Shown one piece after another: positions 44,691 through 64,000 of a DNA stretch of 64,000 nucleotides. Made by a program: the position numbers and the translations under genes. Each line of letters opens with the position of its first letter. The stretch's first letter is position 1. This stretch comes from Acorus gramineus (Eukaryota; Streptophyta; Magnoliopsida; Acorales; Acoraceae). The stretch is taken from the NCBI GenBank assembly GCA_030737835.1, contig JAUJYN010000012.1, positions 13,667,731-13,731,730 of the forward strand, read 5' to 3'. The notes under the pieces were generated by a model that worked only from the letters and a program-made list of their open reading frames with translations, had not been told where the DNA came from and did no database searches.

Positions 44691-47345
44691 ATGCAAGCCT
44701 CATCGCTTCTCTTCTCCCCGAAGACTCCACCGAATCTCCGTGTGAGATCGCAGTCCACACCGACGGTCGAGATCGACCCGTCCTCGAAATCTATGGCCGC
44801 CAAGTGGGCTCAGAAGTCCGTCGTCATCCCCCCTCAAAGGAGGGGCTGCCATCTCGTCACGCCCAAAGTCGGGTTCTTTATCTTCTCTTCTCTTCTTTTT
44901 CTCCTCTTTTTTGGGTTCTCTGCATCTCTTCAGATTGTGTACTTTGCTTCGGATTTCAGCCTTTCTTTTGGGTTTGCTTTTTGAAATTGTAATCATTCAA
45001 AACAAAGGGTCCCTAAAATTTTGTCTTTGAATTGTTGAAAATTGAATCACCAAGAAAAATCTTTTTTTTTTTGTTACTTGAATCACCAAAAACAAAATCG
45101 CTGCAATAGTTTGCTGGAAGTTTAAGAAATAGAACTTTAAATTGATTAACTAAAATAAGTACCATACCATAAGTTATGCTTCTAAGAGGTTTATTTTTTC
45201 TCGTATTTGAAATCCAGAATTCTGTGGATTAGGGTTTGTTTGAAGTTCTGGCCATTGAAATGAGAATACTGAGGAATTTTTGTTGGAATTCCAAATGCCT
45301 GGATTAACAATATCTCAAAACAAAAAAAAAAATTTCTCCTGGGGAATTTTGAATGAAACTTTTTAGTAAACACTTCTGATTTTCTGATGTTTAATTGTTA
45401 AGGTCAGGACTAAAAACTTTGCATAATCATGTGTTTTAGTCAGTAGGAACTGGAATAATGTAGTGCTACAAGCACACCCTTAAATGTTGGGAGAGGTTGG
45501 ACATGCTGTACCTTCTTTGCACCTTTTCCGATAATCTATTTTCGTGCCTTAATAGGGAAATTGAATGGAAGTGTGCATCTTCTGAATAAAAACCAAATGA
45601 TATCAGCCTTCTGTTGGTGCTTCCTCCTTGTTTAATAATATTTATATTTGTCTTCTGTGTATGTGTATATCTTATGTTGCTTTGTGTAACCAAGTTCAGT
45701 TATGAATGTAGGAGGTTAGCTGACATTTTCATTTGTAATCCAGCCTTTTGTTTAACTTATTTTTGTTTATGCCGCTAATTGTATATACAGATAATGCGGG
45801 AAATTGAGCAAGATTTGTCGGGTTTCAAATGCGGCCTTGCTCATTTTTTCTGTAAGTGAGCTGTGGAAGATCACTTGGATATCATTTTTGTGCAAGATTC
45901 CGATATTTGTTTTGTGCATCAGTGCAGCACACGAGTGCTTCCCTTACCATAAATGAGAACTATGATTCAGATGTTCAGGATGACACAGAGACATTCCTTA
46001 ACAAGATCGTTCCAGAGGTAAATATGTTTATTCTTTTTCAAAAATAATAATTCCCCATTTTTATGCATTATATGGTGACTTTGATATTTGTATATGTTTC
46101 CAGGGGAACTCTGCACCGTGGAAGCACACAATAGAAGGTTAATGAAAACTTAGTTTCATGTTTCCTTTTTACATCTTTTTGTTTTTGGCTTATGGAAACT
46201 CTTCTTGATGTTTAATTATGATTCAGACATATGCTACTCAGTCATGGATATTAAATGTTCTGCCACAAATTTTTTTAATTATTTTTATTTTATATTATTT
46301 GGGGGGGGGGGGGGTTTGAATAGAGAATGGGCATTGTAGAATGAAGCTTCTGTGTCCTAAACAGAGATGATTCATTGAAGCCACATTGAATTGGAAACTG
46401 TAATGGAAGCTTAGTTGCTCGTGGGTAATTTCTTCAGTTACAGAAGAAATGCTCTTGATAAACTTGATGTAGTTATAGCTGCCCTTATGCGATTATTTAT
46501 TTTCCAATTGATGCAATTCCTTATAAACTGGATGGACTGGTAGTATAGGTTTATCTTTCAATTGCAAGCTGGTACTATCTTTGTCTATACTTTATGCCAA
46601 CTGGGGCCAAGATACCGCCGGATTTCTTTGTTTTGTTAGGATTTTGGTTCTTGATCCCTCTATATTGGAACTAGGACATTAAAAGAATTTCATTCTTGCA
46701 GGGCCTGATGACATGCCAGCACACATCAAATCCTCCATGTTTGGCTGCTCGCTCACGTATGGACTACCATGTAGAAAGCGTGTTTTTTTTTTAATTCTAA
46801 TCATAAATATAAAAATGTGTATTGATGAACCCATGATATGTTATACAGGATTCCAATAACAGATGGTCGGCTGAACATGGGAACCTGGCAGGTATTGAAT
46901 GTCACATACTTTTCTGTGTATGCTATATCTTATTAACAAAATTCCTTTACAGATGATGTTCAACATGTGGCTGTCAACCAAATAAATTAAACTATATTCA
47001 TTTTTATCAATCTTTCTATACCAAGTATTATTCCTTCAATACCAAAATTCCTAATAGTGATAGATATTGCACATATATTCAACTTGTGGCACATGTTTCC
47101 TCACCGTTCATGGATAAGCCAGTTGGAATTGCCCCACTGCCGAAGATAAAGTCCTGGTGCACCTGTTTCAAAAAACAAAAGTCCGAGTTCAAGATTAACA
47201 TAACAATTTGTGGTTAGAAAAGAAGAATTTTGTCTATATACAGAAAGCCAGGTTTGATTTTTTGTTGTTTCAGGGTATATGGCTGTGTGAGCACCGGGAC
47301 CATGGAACTGCTCGCAAAGTTGTGGTCACTCTTAATGGAGTGTGA
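44691..47345 (+). CDS. YjbQ/UPF0047 family protein
   Basis: Member of the UPF0047 family (bacterial YjbQ), annotated as secondary thiamine-phosphate synthase because bacterial members have weak activity of that kind. The plant role is unknown. Exons: 44691-44867, 45791-45851, 45923-46017, 46104-46137, 46702-46756, 46849-46891, 47274-47345. They join to 178 aa. The family signature is complete: [19 protein letters not shown] (about 73-91), [18 protein letters not shown], and [15 protein letters not shown] near the end. The start at 44691 gives an N-terminal extension of about 34 residues before [11 protein letters not shown], rich in Ser and Thr, which could be an organelle-targeting peptide. 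A start at 44793 would give the bare domain. Arabidopsis At1g21065 is probably the orthologue (from memory). Confidence 0.92.
46302..46314. repeat. Poly(G) run in a YjbQ intron
   Basis: About 13 consecutive G in the intron between exons 4 and 5 (46138-46701), preceded by T-rich sequence. It could form a G-quadruplex-like structure in the transcript. Confidence 0.75.
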
Positions 47346-47920
47346 ACTGAAGTGATGCGGTCAGAACTTGTGTGAGTACGAGGTGACTTAAATGCGAAAA
47401 ATTATATGTAAAAAGTACTTGGCTCCAGGGGATATTCTATTCATCTAAATGACATTAGCAATGACAAGATTGTTGAATTATATCTATATTTCCCATCATT
47501 TTGTGCCATTATTTTTACCGTGTTCCAGTGCTCTGATGGTTTTCTGTATCTACAAAACAAAGCATGCCTGTTCTTTATTTTTTGGTACTTCTTCCCAGAA
47601 CCCAGAGGCAGATATGCCCATATTTGGTTTGGTGGATAATATCATTGAAATGTTTATGGAATATTTACAACTTGGTCTCAAGTACAACTGAGAGAGAATG
47701 TCTCCCTACTTCTACAGTTAAGACTTCCTCCAGAGTAGTAAACCCCTCTTTCAGAATTGGTGTTTGTCCTTTTGAATTAAGTTCTGTTTGTTCATCAAAT
47801 CATCAGAAATTGCAAGATACCATGATAATTTTTTAGTCTCAGACAGGTATGAAATTCCACAAGGTAGTGGGGCGATTTTAATATCGAAAAACTCCAGTTG
47901 GGTTGTGTTAAATTATGGTT

Positions 47921-47970
47921 GTGATATTTCTCTCAGAAATATCACAGATATTCCCCAGGTTTCTGGGGAA
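47921..47970. repeat. Two adjacent perfect hairpins
   Basis: GTGATATTTCT and AGAAATATCAC form an 11-bp stem with a 3-nt loop at 47921-47945. Five bases later TTCCCCAG and CTGGGGAA form an 8-bp stem with a 4-nt loop (47951-47970). Both stems are perfect. Confidence 0.85.
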
Positions 47971-48428
47971 TTTTTAAATGGGTATGGGATGCATGATCTA
48001 CGAGGGCAACCATATTCAATCATTGATATCTGCAGCTTGACTATTTGAAGGGGAATCCTTATTAAACTACACAAGTGTTTCAGGCATTTCATTAGAAAAT
48101 ACTAGTTCTAAGTGAACTTCCATAGAATATAAAATCTGAAAGTTTTGTGAATGAGAGTCAAATCATCTAAAATTTGGTTTCATAACTCTGCAACCTTCAG
48201 TAAGCCAAAATAAAATGACTGCTTCTAAGTGCATCTTCTTAATATGTAATGCCAGGATACATTACTAAAACTAATCACAAGTTGCCATAAAAAAAGAAAA
48301 CATTGGTGTACGAATAATACGGACAACCATGACTTGGTGGCAACAAAGTTAGTCTCAAAGAAGCAACTGTAGATGAAGCTTCATGTTGCCCATGGTAGGA
48401 AGAAAACTCACATTTCCATGACCACAAC

Positions 48429-48502
48429 ATTGGTCAAAATTAAACTAAAATACTTCCCCAACAGAATTGGTCAAAATTAAACTTGAATACTTCCCCGACA
48501 TG
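48429..48502. repeat. 37-bp tandem duplication
   Basis: Two consecutive units beginning ATTGGTCAAAATTAAACT and ending in CTTCCCC-type sequence, with few differences. Intergenic. Confidence 0.8.
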
Positions 48503-48990
48503 TAAAACCATAAGAACCAATCATCAATTCTAACATGAAAAGTGATATGTCCAACTCTATAGGCAGCTTTGCTTATAGTCATCATTGGGGTTTTTCAAAA
48601 AAATATATATATATATTATATATATATTCGTCTATTGAAATATATATTATCACAAAAATGAAGTATACATTGATATGTATTAGTATTTTTTCTTTAAAAA
48701 AGTAAAAAGAAATTACGACCCTATACATTATGATAGTGCAGTATTGCACTATTATAATGTCTACGATTATAGACAGGGTTGTAAAATGAATCGAGTGTAT
48801 GAGCGCTATTTTTTACGCATAGAAGTATCGAAAATCATTGATGTGAACAGATCGAAGAATAATTTGTGAGAGAAACAGAGGACCCAACACATGAAACATC
48901 TAACTAAACATTAAATGAAAGCCCACAAAGAATCATGAATGCAATATATGATATACACATTATGAAAGAAGAAAAAAAATTCCAAAAAAA

Positions 48991-49470
48991 TCAGAGCATC
49001 ATCATGAGCTTGAACTCATCAAAGCTGATGACACCATCCCCATCAAGATCGAATCTTTTGATCATCACCTCACACTTCTCGATCGTCGTCCGCTCCCCAA
49101 GTCGGCTGAGCATCCTCTTGAGGCTTTTTGGGGTGATGAATCCACCGCCGCCGTCCGTCGTCTCGTACATCCCAAACGCCTCTCTAAGGCTCCTGCTCTG
49201 CTCCTCCTCCTCCTCCGCCTCAATCAGCCTCACGAAGTCCTCGAACCCCAACAAGCCGTCCCCGTCGGAGTCCGAAGACACGACCACGGCCTCGGCGTCC
49301 TCCGACGAGAGGTCCTGACCGATGGTCCTCAGACAGGTCTGGAGCTCGGAAGGTGAGAGCTTTCCGTCTTTGTCTTCGTCGATGTGGTTGAAGACCCTCT
49401 CGAGCTCATAACATACGTTGCTCTTCTTCTTCAATGATGAAGAAGTGCTTCTCTTGCTAGTTGAATTCAT
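48991..49470 (-). CDS. Calmodulin-like protein, CML37/38/39 group
   Basis: Ca2+ sensor of 159 aa, one exon. Loops: EF1 31-42 (D31, D33, D35, E42); EF2 67-78 (D67, D69, D71, D78); EF4 141-152 (D141, D143, D145, E152). All three look able to bind Ca2+, although EF2 has Asp in place of Glu at position 12. The third site, about 104-115 (TTDGGGGFITPKS), lacks the acidic ligands and is degenerate, as in the CML37/38/39 group. The linker has a Glu run (85-90). I chose the ATG at 49470. An in-frame ATG at 49548 would add 26 residues that include a His-Thr repeat translated from a (GT)n leader, which looks like UTR. In Arabidopsis this group is induced by wounding, hypoxia and touch. Confidence 0.9.
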   Translation of the reverse strand: MNSTSKRSTSSSLKKKSNVCYELERVFNHIDEDKDGKLSPSELQTCLRTIGQDLSSEDAEAVVVSSDSDGDGLLGFEDFVRLIEAEEEEEQSRSLREAFGMYETTDGGGGFITPKSLKRMLSRLGERTTIEKCEVMIKRFDLDGDGVISFDEFKLMMML

Positions 49471-49548
49471 GGGTTCTGTTTCAATTTTGGGTTCCTTTGA
49501 GAAGGTTTTATAGTGTGTGTGTGTGTTGAACAGAACAGAGGAAGACAA

Positions 49549-50876
49549 AGATTGGTTTTTTATATGTGATAAAAATGTTATATATATAGATTTCGATGGG
49601 CGTGCTGTTATTTATGTTATGACAGTTGTTGGTTTTTTTAGGGGAGTTTCTGTGTATGTTCGTTGAGAATTTCTGAAAGGAAGATTATAAGTATATAAAT
49701 ATGGACTTGAATATGGAGAAGAATAAATATTACGAGTGGAAATCTTGGGGGGAAGAAATTACATGGTGGGATAGCTTGTTCAAATTAAATGTGTTACGTC
49801 ATGGTCAAAACAGATGTACAATGCGCGTATTCTGGATATATTCTTTTTTTTTTTTTGGGTTTACCATGTCTTTGCCTTTTCATAAATCAGATGTGGAAAC
49901 TAATAAATGAGTTTGTCTATGTATGTATGTACACTCACTAAAAAAATTCAAATCTTGTACTACATGTTATTTTTTGTATTAAATGTATTAGAAAATGGGC
50001 CCTCAAATTATTGGATTAACATAATATCTCAATTTATTATAGCATATGCTCATTCACTTTCAACATCAAACTAATTCAACTATTCACTCACTTTCATGAT
50101 ATGGCAATATATTCCTTCTCTTGAGCGTTCAAAACACTTTCCTTAAAAACAACAACAACAAATGTATGGGATATGAGCAAGCCATGTTGTGTTGTTGGGA
50201 GGGAATCTTGTAATCGAGGGGTAATTTATGTATTTGAATTTTGTAACTGATAAATCCCTCGCTTTGGGCACGTTGTCCCTTAATTTATAAAATTAGAACT
50301 CATGCCTATATTTCAATAAAAAAAAAAAAATTAAAACAAAGGAAAATGTTTCGTCGAATCATTTTTTCAATCCTATATATTGCATGATTGTTATGTCTAC
50401 CTTCTTAGACAGCCGTTAGGAAAATCATTTTTCACTTAGCACTCCCTTGGAGATAGATAACTACTAGTGAAATAAGTTATTTTTCCGTTTAGTGGTGTTT
50501 TTAAATGTTCTTGTTAGAAAATATATTTTTGTTGTAGATAAGAATGTACAAGAGGTGATGACAGGTGGTTTGATATGTAAGCTCACTTATACAAATAGAA
50601 TATTGGATTAGATGGAATAACATTATTACAGAAATAATTGTAAATTAATACTAGTTTATTATCATATATTGACATTTTGTGACATAATTATACTTTTTTT
50701 TAACAAACAGTTTTTTTAATTTTTTCATTCCTACATCTATATTTATACTCAAACAAGAAATTAAAGCACGTAATTAGTTAGATCTCGGGGGAATTTTTTT
50801 TTACTGTGTTTGCATGAAGCATCCAGTTTTAACGAATGCGAAAATTTTCCACAGGACTGCCCCAGTATCATCTTAT
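49549..50876. other. CML promoter side and AT-rich gap
   Basis: No gene. A (GT)n tract sits in the CML leader at about 49515-49524, with long T runs near 49845-49857. The remainder up to the first MITE has no definable element. Confidence 0.5.
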
Positions 50877-50885
50877 TATTTTATT

Positions 50886-51441
50886 GGGAAAAATTTAAAT
50901 AACCCCTGGTAAATTGCTCAAAATTCACGTAACCCCCTTATTTTTCCTAAAGTCCATATAACCCCCTTCAAAGCAGCTATGCAAATTCAAATAACCCCAT
51001 GTATTAAATTTACAAATAAGGAATATTCTGCTAATATTCCGTTTGGTTAACTTTGATTGAAAAAATACAATATGATAAAAAAAAAACCTCTAAATGTGTT
51101 AAAAACGCATAGAACCCTCTATAAATGACATTTCATCATTCTGAATGGATTATAAAACCCTATTTAGATGGATAAAATCTTCATTCATAAAGGATTTTTT
51201 TCATTTTAACATTTTATAGAGGTCTTTTGGTATATATATATTGTGTTTTCACGTAAGGTTAATCAAATAAAATATTTATAAAATATTTTTTTTTTGTCAA
51301 TAAACATTTAATTTATGAAATTATTTGAATTTATATTAATGTTTTTAAGAGGTTATATGAACTCAAAAAAAAAAAAAAAAAAAAAGTTAAATGATTACTG
51401 GATTTCAAGCAGTTTACAATGGGATTATATAGATTTTTTCC
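50886..51441. mobile_element. MITE with 9-bp target duplication (Mutator-like), copy 1
   Basis: 556 bp. The ends are mirrored: GGGAAAAATTTAAATAACCCC at the left, and the complement of ATAGATTTTTTCC at the right, with further matches inward around GCTCAAA/TTTCAAGC. The flanks carry the identical 9-mer TATTTTATT at 50877-50885 and 51442-51450. A 9-bp duplication is typical of Mutator-like elements. There is no coding capacity. The interior contains an A-run of about 20. Confidence 0.8.
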
Positions 51442-52334
51442 TATTTTATTATTATTATGATTTTATTTTAATGTGGAGTAACTCATGTCACATCATTCAC
51501 ATATTTTTGTATTCTTCTTAAATTGAAGCGTGGGGTTATTCTACGCTACTAGAATAACACGAGACAAGACTTTGCCGGTCCCGAGAATTTGTAAGATATG
51601 GAATTATTGTTTTGTTCTATAAAATATAAAAAAAAAATGAAAGATTAATATTGTAAGACTGTGGCAGCATCTCTATCTATCCACATTGAAAGCCTTGCCA
51701 AGGGGTGTCTGATGAGTGACGTGGCATATTGAACATTGTAACGTGTCTCGTATGTCACTCTCCTTATCATGTACATTATATATGTTGAATGTTTGTATAT
51801 AATAAATAGCGGAAACAAATCATTCTTATCCGGCTTTTAGGTATGAGACATGCAGTAGCAGTACCATTTTGCTAACAATATATATACATTTCATTATATA
51901 AATGATGTTTTATAAAAATCAAAACGATAACACTAATTTTGTACTGCTAGATTATCTTTGAATGTAAATGATGAAAAAATTCTTCATTTTAATTTTTTTT
52001 GTCATCTCATATGTATTGATTTGATGCATCATGCATATAATTTTTTGGATGGTAAAATATGTTAAAAGTGGAATTGTGTCTACCATGCAATAATACAATT
52101 CCACCTAAGTGAATAGAATATTTTATAATAAATTAAGTGATTCTATTCCGGAGTTCGACATCTTTCATACAAAGAATTGTGTGACATTGATTATCCAGTA
52201 TCAATTGTTACCTAACATAAAATTATCTTTCTAGTACCGGTCATGCATTCTCTAATATGGAGTTCCTTGATTGTAAATCCATGATCCATGATTCCATATA
52301 TTTGTGTATTACAGAGCAAGGGACATAGATGAAA

Positions 52335-52706
52335 GGGAAAAAATCCAAATAACCCCAATTTTTCTTAAAGTCCACGTAACTATCTAAAAACATCTATGTA
52401 AATCCAAATAATTCTCTGAGTTAAACTTTCGTTGTCATGAGAAATATTACGTGAATATTATTTGGTTAACTGACTGAAAACACAGTATACCAAAAAAATA
52501 AAAAAAACTATAATTTGTTAAAAATATAAAAAATCTTTGTAAATGATGATTTTAAATCCTATTCGAAGAGTTAAAATCGTTATTTACAGGTAATTTTTTA
52601 TATTTTTAACACATTGTAAAAATATTTTTAGTATACTATGTGTTGTTTGTTAAAAAGTTATATGAATTTTAGACAATTTTACATAGGGTTATACATGGAT
52701 TTTTCC
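52335..52706. mobile_element. MITE, same family, copy 2
   Basis: 372 bp beginning GGGAAAAAATCCAAATAACCCC and ending in a mirrored GGATTTTTCC. The interior folds back around a run near TGTTAAAAATATAAAAAATC. It shares end sequence and layout with 50886-51441. No exact target duplication was found; TAGATGAAA and TAAATGAAA lie near the two ends but not flush. Confidence 0.65.
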
Positions 52707-52937
52707 TTAATAAATGAAATCCTTTTTTTCATTGTTGTTGTTGTGTTACAAAAAGTAGATATTGATATTGACGTAGGAAGTGGGTGCCGTAAACTGAGGA
52801 CCGTAGAATGTTCGTACGGCGCTGCTGACGATGATCTGCGCGTTCGATGACGGTTGCTTTTTTGCGTCGGAGCCGATGCCGTCTAATACACGGACGGGTT
52901 ATGAAGCCTGTTTTTTTTTTTTTTTTTGAATGGATTC

Positions 52938-54051
52938 GACTATTTGCACTCCTTTTTTTCACCACACATACACTCGTATCTTTATACACCCCATCTAAAT
53001 AAATTGAGTGCTTTAAACACCCTCAAGTAAATAGATTTTATAAAAGATTCATTTATGTAAGAAGAGGAGGAGAAGGAGAAAGGCTGGGGCAGAGAGCGAG
53101 GTTGGCCTGAGTGGGGAAGAGCGCCTTCAAAAAGATACGTCGGTAGCCCTCAACTTCCGCGGAGATCAGAGAAGGCGGAGAGGCGATGAGGAAAATCACT
53201 CGATCAAAATCAATGTTGGGCCGGTGTGGGGTTTTTGAGGCGAGTGCGTGGAAACAGTAGGCATGGAGGGAGTGGTGAGCGTAGGCGGAGACGAGGCAAA
53301 CCAAGAGACGAGGTTGGGGGGGATGGAATAGAAGATGTGAACAAGTTGTCCTTTTTCTGCACACATAGACACTACTAGTGTCGACGGTTTCACATTTCAT
53401 AGACACCCCCATGTGTCAATCCTTTTAGAAAAAAAATTCTTAACATTTCATTTGTCCCTCCAAATCTCCACAAAAAACTAACAAATTGGTTGTCTCCATC
53501 ACCTCCCTTTATGGTAATAGCTCATGTCCCCTCCAAAAATCACTTAGCTTTGTTTCTAAGACTTCGTCGATTGATCCAGTGTCTACAAAAGCTAACTCTA
53601 TCGACAGTTTTAGTGTTTAATGGATACATAAAACAATAAAATACATACTAAACACATAAAACATTTCCATATATACAAAAATCCAATAAGATGCTGTCTC
53701 CCAACGACGAAAACCATATCAACAATGGCGGCGGAGGATCGGTCTCCACAAAGTCCGTCGAGCCCGCCTCCTCCATCATCCACCACAAACCCTACATCCA
53801 CCACTGATCCCACCCCCTTTGCCGCCGCCGCCTCCTCCTCACCACTGCCTCCCCTCCTCCTCCGCCCCACCCCGCTCTCTCTCGACTCCGCCCCAACCCC
53901 CGCCCTTTGCAGCTCTACCCACCCAACACTCCTCCCTCTCCCTACCTAAGCACACCCAACATAAATGGATCTTATAATAAGATCCATTTATGTTGATTAT
54001 AAGATCCATTTATGTTGGGTGTGGATGAGAAAAAAAAAGATGCAAATAGCC
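52938..54051. mobile_element. 1.1-kb TIR element enclosing GC-rich gene-like DNA
   Basis: Ends CTATTTGCA (52940-52948) and its inverse TGCAAATAG (54041-54049), each followed inward by a T-rich run and ACAC-type sequence, define a TIR element. Between AT-rich ends lie two GC-rich blocks. One, about 53055-53420, has an open frame on the minus strand. The other, about 53725-53949, starts ATG GCG GCG GAG and encodes a Ser/Pro-rich N-terminus. Such blocks are typical of host gene pieces captured by Pack-type elements. No transposase is present and no target duplication was found. Confidence 0.45.
53953..54021. repeat. Interrupted palindrome with 26-bp perfect arms
   Basis: The arm 53953-53978 (CACCCAACATAAATGGATCT and on) is perfectly inverted at 53996-54021. 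The 17 bp between are themselves a partial copy of the right arm, so three related units alternate. A diverged relative of the unit occurs near 53033-53060 at the other end of the TIR element. Confidence 0.85.
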
Positions 54052-54690
54052 CCACCTTTATCAGTCGGGTAAAAAGACGCTGACCGTTGGAGGCTGTTTT
54101 TTTATTAGTCGGGTCAACCGTCAGTCATCGTGGACTCTGCATTCCATTCTATCAGAATTGCCCTTATTTTTATTTTTAAATTAAAGCAAGTTAGGTATCA
54201 AGAGTGGTGAGGGATACCACCTAACTTCTTGATGTTTTTCCACACGTGGGGAAGGGGGGGAGGGGGAGGAGAGGAGAGGTCTCCCCACCAAAGAATGATT
54301 TCTCGGGCATCACCTGGAAACTTCAATGTAGGGTTTGGAAGACCAGAGGAATGAAACTAAGAACCCATCCAAGAATGACTGATAATACATTCGTAAGTAA
54401 GTTCATAGAGAACTTGTAAGTAAGTATACACAATTTTTTTTTTAACTTTTATGTATGTACAACATATATATGGCAAAGCAAATTGTGTATATACGATGTG
54501 AAATAGTCTCAAAAAAAATAAACAGAGATTGTGGCGTACACTGGAGACTGGATGACTTATGTTGGGAAAATTGCACTGAATGTTTTACACATGATTTCCT
54601 TTTCCTTTGGGCCTTCACAAAAACAGAGGGCTCCCTCTTAAAAACACTTACCATAAAGAATATAACACTTGGGAACAGACAGAGAGAGGA
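54052..54690. other. Gap to the PRP16 stop, including PRP16 3'UTR
   Basis: No gene. It contains a short hairpin at 54188-54227 and a G-rich stretch near 54251-54280. The last part is probably the PRP16 3'UTR. Confidence 0.5.
54188..54227. repeat. Short hairpin
   Basis: AAGTTAGGTATC pairs with GATACCACCTAACTT, with a 3-nt bulge and a loop of about 13 nt. Confidence 0.6.

Positions 54691-64000
<9,310 letters not shown>

Larger units (their letters stand above)
47346..48990. other. 3' flank of YjbQ to the CML stop codon
   Basis: No gene. It contains the twin hairpins at 47921-47970, a 37-bp tandem duplication at 48429-48502 and an AT microsatellite at about 48602-48628. Confidence 0.5.

Noticed and set aside
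49471-49548. 26-residue extension of the CML from an upstream ATG
   Set aside because: It contains a His-Thr repeat from a (GT)n leader; family members start near the chosen ATG.

Overview
This is a nuclear chromosome segment from a flowering plant. The evidence is short GT-AG introns, plant-only families (a MyTH4-FERM kinesin, a LysM receptor-like kinase, a CML37/38/39-type calmodulin-like protein), AT-rich intergenic DNA, and many small TIR elements, SINE/LINE tails and microsatellites. One GC-rich single-exon gene (uroporphyrinogen-III synthase-like) sits among AT-rich genes. That would suit a non-grass monocot or an early-diverging angiosperm, but I cannot fix the clade.

Layout, left to right. 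(1) 348-11060, minus: complete kinesin-like calmodulin-binding protein (KCBP/ZWICHEL type), 23 coding exons, with a 5'UTR intron beyond it. (2) 11.8-19.4 kb: gene-free, holding a decayed LINE zf-RVT fragment, a fold-back MITE, a possible second LINE fragment and a 65-bp palindrome. (3) 19488-20387, minus: intronless uroporphyrinogen-III synthase-like gene, divergent from (4) SKI3, 20668-30834, plus, the TPR subunit of the cytoplasmic Ski complex, 22 coding exons. Its introns carry a SINE, a LINE tail and a TIR MITE. (5) 32879-33211, plus: small unrecognised protein. (6) 35165-37105, minus: intronless LYK4/LYK5-like LysM receptor pseudokinase, with a degraded second copy of its 5' end about 1.1 kb upstream. 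(7) 39121-44225, minus: secreted PhoD-like metallophosphatase, divergent from (8) a YjbQ/UPF0047 gene, 44691-47345, plus. (9) 48991-49470, minus: EF-hand protein of the CML37/38/39 group. (10) 49.5-54.6 kb: transposon-rich gap with two related 9-bp-TSD MITEs and a 1.1-kb TIR element that encloses GC-rich, gene-like DNA. (11) 54691-64000+, minus: splicing helicase PRP16 (CUV/DEAH7), whose N-terminus runs off the window.

I joined exons by hand at GT-AG sites, plus one GC-AG site. For KCBP, SKI3 and YjbQ this gives complete open frames (1292, 1169 and 178 aa). PRP16 gives an open, 5'-truncated frame of 1162 aa. The only unresolved splice is the last exon of the PhoD gene. Functionally the genes are independent housekeeping and signalling loci: cytoskeleton with Ca2+, tetrapyrrole, RNA decay, chitin-type perception, phosphatase, Ca2+ sensor and splicing. 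There is no operon-like cluster. From memory, SKI3 next to CML39 and PhoD next to CML37 are neighbours in Arabidopsis, so part of the order looks like ancient microsynteny. I found no clear novel system. The best leads are the LYK 5' duplicate, the gene-carrying TIR element, the GC-AG intron in KCBP, the twin hairpins and the unresolved PhoD terminus.
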